A stretch of DNA of 13,872 bases, taken from positions 48,263-62,134 of the forward strand of contig QKYT01000116.1 in assembly GCA_003550305.1 (NCBI GenBank), in the 5' to 3' direction. The stretch is from Glomus cerebriforme (taxonomy: Eukaryota > Glomeromycota > Glomeromycetes > Glomerales > Glomeraceae). The position numbers and the translations under genes are program-made. Of this stretch, positions 9,585 to 13,872 are shown piece after piece. Numbering within the stretch: position 1 is the stretch's first letter; the number at the start of each line of letters is the position of its first letter. The notes beneath the pieces were generated by a model. It saw only the letters and a program-made list of their open reading frames with translations, searched no databases and had not been told where the DNA came from.

Positions 9585-10705
9585 AGAAGCGTAAATATAA
9601 TATGATTACATGATCTAGATACTAAGAAATTTTCTAATTTTAAATTAAATTTATAATTATAAATATGCATAATCTTAAATTAGCTACTAATTATCTATTT
9701 ATTTTTAACAATTTATAAAAGTAAATTTATTTTTTACTTAAAAATAAAGAATATTTTTTACTTAAAATACTATAAATCTCAAAAATAGTATTTATAAATT
9801 TATAAAGCAAATAAAATTACTTATAATTTTAAAAGCTATATAAAATTTATATTAAGTTTTATTTTAAAAAAAATAATAATAATTTTTATTAATAAATATA
9901 ATATACTATTTTTAGAATAATCATTGCAAAAATTTGATAATTTTGATAATTTGCTATTTAGTAGTTATAAGATTTACCTAAATTTATATTAATTATATAA
10001 TAGTATTTTATAGTAGCAAAATTTTTACAAATTGTAAAAATTTTATTAACTTTTTATTAACAAATATATAGTTTTAACTTAATAGTAAATTATAATAAAT
10101 TTAAAAAGTAAAATAAAAATTAGCTAATAAATTAGTATATAATATATAATAATTAGAAATTTATAAAAAAAATAATTCAAGTTATTTTATAATATATTAA
10201 AAATAAATCAATTAACTTCTAAAAATTAAAATAAGTTTAATTTTTAAATTTCTTTTTTTTTATAGAACAAATTTCATAAATAAAATTTTATTGATTATTT
10301 TTATTATATATTATTTCTTTAATGGTATTGTAACCAAATTTGGTATTAATTTTATTTTTTTAATTAGAATTATTTTTAAGTATATTTAAATATTTGATTT
10401 AAAAAACTATTATTTTTATAATAAATTTCATATTATTATCTAAAAAAAAAATCTGATTTGTTAGTAATTTTTAGAATTTAATAATCTATTAATTTTTATA
10501 AATAAAAAATAATTCTTTTAAATTAAAATTTCTCATCATTTACTAATACTAAAAATATAAAATTATTACCATTCAATTTATCTTAATTAGCTGAATTTAA
10601 TAAAATAAAACTCATTTTTTTATGATCATTATATAATAAAATATCTCTAAATATTTAAAATATTATAAATTAAAATATCTTCTTATATATTAATTTTGCA
10701 AATAT
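9585..10705. other. Near-pure A+T desert
   Basis: About 1.1 kb consists almost only of A and T, with no gene, RNA or recognisable transposon domain. It holds a 15-bp direct repeat ATTTTTTACTTAAAA (9729-9743 and 9753-9767) and a perfect palindrome at 10018-10044. It ends abruptly near 10706, where G and C reappear. Confidence 0.6.
10018..10044. repeat. Perfect 13-bp-arm palindrome with 1-bp centre
   Basis: AAAATTTTTACAA (10018-10030) is followed by a single A and then its exact reverse complement TTGTAAAAATTTT (10032-10044). It could extrude as a cruciform or mark an excision scar. Long palindromes are likelier by chance in A+T-only sequence, but the embedded C/G pair makes this one notable. 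Confidence 0.7.
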
Positions 10706-10708
10706 AAA

Positions 10709-11219
10709 GGCCTTCAGACGAGACAGTATTAAGCAGTCATCTCGATTCATCTGAAACATCTGTTAGGATAACCTGACACTAGTTCTGATAAAATAGAAGA
10801 ATAGAGATATTTTAAGTTTTTTTTCTTTCTTGTATTTTTAATATTAGTATTTTTAGATAATTCTTTCTTTTTAAAAATTGATACTAGTAGCTAGCTTCTA
10901 TAATTTTTCTTATAATATTTTGTACTAGTTTTAAAATCCAAGTGTGAGGTTTTGGTATCCTTTGTTCTGGAAATTAGTACTAGCATCTAATTTCTATAAA
11001 CTCATCAATATTTTGTGCTAGTTTGAAGACCTATATGATTGAAAAAAGATTCAGGTGAACTGAGCAAAGGATATTCATCTTGAGAAAAGATCCAGAAGGA
11101 CTAGTTGAAATGTTTTATTTTTGGTGCTAACACTGAGGTATAGGAAAAATTCAGAGCATATTAACTATCTAAGGAGAGACTTATTTCAATTTCCACTCTG
11201 AAGTAGGAACGATGATTTG
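10709..11219. repeat. Less A+T-rich island with diverged tandem repeat
   Basis: Base composition shifts sharply at about 10709 (CCTTCAGACGAGACAG). Two units of roughly 70 bp (10877-10949 and 10973-11043) align with shared blocks TTCTATAA, ATATTTTGT and CTAGTTT. ACTAG or CTAGT boxes recur at about 10778, 10882, 10923, 10978, 11016 and 11100. No coding frame is visible. It may be the 5' part of the hAT-containing element or a separate older repeat. Confidence 0.45.
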
Positions 11220-12171
11220 ATATGATTACATAATTTTACATTAAACACATAATTTATGTGATAACATATAATTTTAGATTTATCACATCATAAAATCACA
11301 TAATTCAGATCTTTCTATATAAGAACACATAATCCGCAGTAAAATATATATTAATTTAAATATTGATTATCAATTATCTTCAATTATCTTTTTTCTTTTT
11401 AATGATATTAAAGAAAAGAAAAACTATATCAGTTCATAAGAATATGAAGATACTTTTTATGTTGATGATAATATTTTCTTTTGTAATTATTGCAATATTT
11501 TTGTGAAGTGGAAATATAAATCTATTATAAATAGTCATTGTAGTAGTCAGAAACATATATTAAATATAAAAAAGCAAGAAGAAACTCAAAGTAAAATACA
11601 GCAACTTTCTCTCTTCTCTGCTCAAGCTGCTGCTAACTCAAAAAAATGACTTATTGAAGATTTTATAAAAGCATTTGCAGTAGTAGACATTCTTCTTGAA
11701 AAGGTCAATTCCTTACTTCCATTTTTTAAAAAACATGTTAAAAATGGAAGCTTTATTCCTCAAGCTTCAACTTTTAGACAAATTTATTTACCAAATATTT
11801 TTAATAAGTATTATCAATGTCTTAGATTATTCTTTGATTCAAAACTGATAGCTATAATTATGGATGAAATTACTGATGATTGTACATGAAGTGTTATCAA
11901 TACCCTTTTTTATTACTACGATAAAACAAAATTAGTTTCAGTTGATTTTCTTGGACATGTAAATAATACTACAATGGATCAAGTTCTTACAACAATTCTT
12001 ACTCACTTTAATATATCCTTTAATTTGCCACATTTATTTCTTTCAGATTTAGCCATATATATAAAAAAATGCTATCGTGATGTTTTATTACTATTGATGC
12101 CTTAATTAATTCATGCACTATGTTGTGCATATATTTTAAATCTTATTGGATATGTTTTTTTAAATACAATG

Positions 12172-12561
12172 TAATAGATGTAATAGATAGAATCTTATGT
12201 AATTAGATAATAGATAAAATCTTATATAATTAAAAAAGAAATTTTTTTTTTGTGAAAGTGATGGAAAGTAAGGTAATTTCATGAAAGGTAAATTTATTTT
12301 ATTATTGCCCATTTATGAATAAGCGAATAAGTGTTTTAATAGTTTAATATTTAGTAATAACTAATAATTAAGAAATAAATAATATGATAAAATCAACAAA
12401 AATCAACAAAATTGTAAAAATAAATAAAAATAGAACTTTAAAGTTTAAACTTAAAACAAATAATATCAATACCATCTAAATAATTTAAAAATAATATTAT
12501 TAACTTAAAAAATGATTTTTAATAAATTTATTGGAATATATAGAGAACATTACTTCAATTT
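12172..12561. other. Non-coding interruption inside the hAT transposase
   Basis: Transposase-like coding stops after LIGYVFLNTM (12171) and resumes near 12562. The roughly 390 bp between is A+T-rich, has dense stops in all frames, and starts with a 27-bp tandem duplication. It could be a nested insertion, a remnant intron (GTAATA at 12171, TTTTAG at 12564, though the phase does not fit cleanly), or badly decayed coding sequence. No target duplication was found around it. Confidence 0.5.
12181..12234. repeat. 27-bp tandem duplication differing only by G/A transitions
   Basis: Copy one is 12181-12207 and copy two is 12208-12234, directly abutting. They agree at 24 of 27 positions. The three differences (offsets 10, 19 and 26) are all G in copy one and A in copy two. 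A partial copy (TAATAGATG) precedes them at 12172-12180. Confidence 0.85.
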
Positions 12562-13517
12562 TAGATTTTGAAAGACTTTTTGGATAAAATCAAAGAGGTT
12601 TTCATTAATTCTTCTACCCAAAAAGGTCAATATATAGCTTATTTGAAATGCATAGAATTTTCTCACCATGCAAAATTTTTTTATATAACAAAACACACTG
12701 GAATTCTTGATTTCAGATGGTATTTTATACAAATAAGCATATTGTTTACTAGTCTTCTTTTTTTAAAAAAGAACTCAACAATGACAAAAAATATTATACT
12801 CTAGAAGCTATTAATTCTTGCTTACAAAATGCATAAGAATTAGGACTCATTACAATTTACATTTCATTCATTTCTTTCTATGCTAAAGAATTTGTCCAAA
12901 ATTTTAATTTTTTCTAGCAATTAAAGAAGCCTGTTTTTCTTTTTGTTGAATTACGACTTTAATAACTTACTGCATATATTAAAATATATAGAAATTTAAA
13001 TGAATTTGGACCTTTCTTAGAGAATTTAATTACTCAACTTTGATTTAACATAAATGAACTTTATTCAATTTTTCAATCGGCATTTGAAGTAGCTTATGAA
13101 AAATTTGCTACACATATTCCTAATTATCCTGCTTGGCAATTTTTTTATTCATGCCAAGTTTTTGATTCCAAATTTGTTCATAATGGAGATGTTTTGCAAA
13201 AAAACATTCAGTAGTACAATACAATTAAAGAATTTGACAATCTGTCTAATGAATTATTATGGAAATGGGAAATTTATTGTGGCTTAGATAATGAATTTTT
13301 AGGCAATATGGAATTGAATCAATATTGGATAGAATAGGTAACGCAATTGCCAATCCTTTCTAATATTGCTTTAGATTACATTTGACTGCCAATATCAAAT
13401 TATACTATTGAACGAAGTTTTTCTATGTACAATTCTCTTTTAAATAGTAATCAGCAAAATTTCTCTCAGGATTTTCTTAAAAAATTAAATATAATGTATT
13501 TTAATAGAATGACTTAA

Positions 13518-13862
13518 AATTACAATAAATTTAATGAATTTACTTATATATAAATTTATTTTTATTATAATAATTACATAAATTCTATCATATAATATAA
13601 ATTTTTATTATACATAAAATCAAATAATTACAAATTTTTTTAAAAAAATTATATTACATAATTTTGTTTTAGCATATACATAATTCATATTCTATCACAG
13701 CATAATTTCATCATCCCTATTCTGAGGACTCATATTACATAAGTACGATTAGTGAAGTTTTTTCACATCATAATGAAGGATTTATTCATGAGCTATGATA
13801 CTTTATGTAAATTGCCTACATATATTGATTTATAATAAAGTTCTATGATTCGTCTCATCTTC
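13518..13862. other. Non-coding 3' flank of the hAT pseudogene
   Basis: No open frame is seen. It carries the right-hand ACATAATT boxes and TCACATCATAA (13763-13773), and becomes less A+T-rich after about 13690. Confidence 0.5.
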
Positions 13863-13872
13863 AAAAAAAAAA
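13834..13872 (+). terminator. AATAAA followed by a terminal A-run
   Basis: AATAAA at 13834-13839 is followed after 23 nt by ten A residues that run to the window end. This is the geometry of a polyadenylated transcript end. It could be the normal 3' end signal of the transposase gene, a retro-copied tail, or merely a contig break at a homopolymer; the window also begins with 11 A residues. Confidence 0.35.

Larger units (their letters stand above)
11401..13517 (+). pseudogene. hAT transposase pseudogene (BED finger to C-terminal dimerisation domain)
   Basis: In life this enzyme would cut and paste a hAT transposon; here it is dead. One frame from 11401 gives a BED-type zinc finger (Cys codons 11482 and 11491, His codons 11536 and 11554), then a catalytic-core motif MDEITDD (about 11869-11883) and a SDLAIYIKKCY/CCAYILNLIG block (about 12046-12153). 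After a non-coding interruption the frame resumes with DFLDKIKEVF, shifts once (about 12640-12672) into HWNS, KKPVF and NEFGPFLENL, and ends with the hAT dimerisation signature LPISNYTIERSFSMYN and TAA 13515. Internal stops: 11437, 11647, 11887, 12103, 12562, 12708, 12750, 12834, 12915, 12960, 12963, 13041, 13212, 13335 and 13383. Nearly all sit where Gln, Trp or Arg is expected. No ATG is evident at the N-terminus. Confidence 0.85.
11228..13773 (+). mobile_element. Degenerate hAT-family DNA transposon (boundaries uncertain)
   Basis: A broken hAT transposase is bracketed by A+T-rich flanks carrying the same short motif. ACATAAT boxes lie at 11228, 11247, 11298 and 11327 on the left. ACATAATT lies at 13656 and 13678 on the right, with a variant at 13701. 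An 11-mer TCACATCATAA occurs once on each side (11283-11293 and 13763-13773). hAT transposases are known to bind short subterminal repeats as well as terminal inverted repeats, so these may be binding arrays. I found no convincing terminal inverted repeat or 8-bp target duplication. The true ends could be wider (as far as 10709 and 13862). Confidence 0.55.

Noticed and set aside
12171..12564. Spliceosomal intron in the hAT transposase
   Set aside because: GT and AG are present, but the donor phase does not join to the downstream DFLDKIKEVF frame, and at about 390 bp it is far longer than the host introns here.
11401..13517. Stop-codon reassignment in the transposase (TAA/TAG as Gln, TGA as Trp)
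   Set aside because: Ordinary CAA, CAG and TGG codons are also used in the same frame, the host genes end normally at TAG and TAA, and a frameshift plus a non-coding interruption are present. Decay is simpler.
10713..13862. Terminal inverted repeat pair AGACGAGAC (near 10714) and GTCTCATCT (near 13850)
   Set aside because: Eight of nine positions match, but the match does not extend, no target duplication is visible, and the right end is cut by the window.

Overview
The window is a very A+T-rich eukaryotic segment (roughly four fifths A+T by eye). Its genes are split by many short introns of about 67-107 bp with GTAAGT-type donors and T-rich/TAG acceptors. The sequence style, the Argonaute with a canonical fungal/animal-type domain order, and a decayed hAT transposon suggest a fungus, most likely an arbuscular-mycorrhizal fungus (Glomeromycotina, Rhizophagus-like). 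That assignment is inference; no marker gene proves it. The window starts with an 11-A run and ends with a 10-A run, so it may be a contig broken at homopolymers.

Layout. 1-3177 is mostly non-coding, with homopolymer runs and an (AAT)12 microsatellite. At 100-318 there is a promoter-like patch followed by one possible orphan first exon. 3178-4638 (+) is a spliced gene for a seven-transmembrane, receptor-like protein; its 5' end is uncertain. 4639-5275 is the intergenic/promoter stretch. 5276-8850 (+) is a complete 13-exon Argonaute gene whose exons splice into one uninterrupted 850-residue protein. It has N, L1, PAZ, L2, MID and PIWI regions, an intact D-E-D-H catalytic tetrad and intact 5'-phosphate-binding residues.

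The right-hand 5 kb (8884-13872) is repeat territory. It holds a telomere-like hexamer tract, a 263-bp MITE-like inverted-repeat element with a probable target-site duplication, about 1.1 kb of near-pure A+T, a less A+T-rich island with diverged tandem repeats, and a hAT transposase pseudogene (about 11401-13517). That pseudogene is bracketed by arrays of an ACATAATT motif and interrupted by about 0.39 kb of non-coding sequence. It carries about 15 premature stops that nearly all look like Gln, Trp or Arg codons hit by C-to-T or G-to-A transitions, with very few frameshifts. This is a methylation/RIP-like decay signature.

Functionally, the Argonaute would be the guide-RNA effector of an RNA-silencing pathway. 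The 7TM protein is an unrelated membrane protein on the same strand. The neighbouring mutated transposon is the sort of sequence such silencing and DNA methylation act on, but nothing here shows a direct link. The points most worth checking are a possible intron-split start codon in the Argonaute gene, the transition-only decay of the hAT element, and the shared motif arrays at its two ends.
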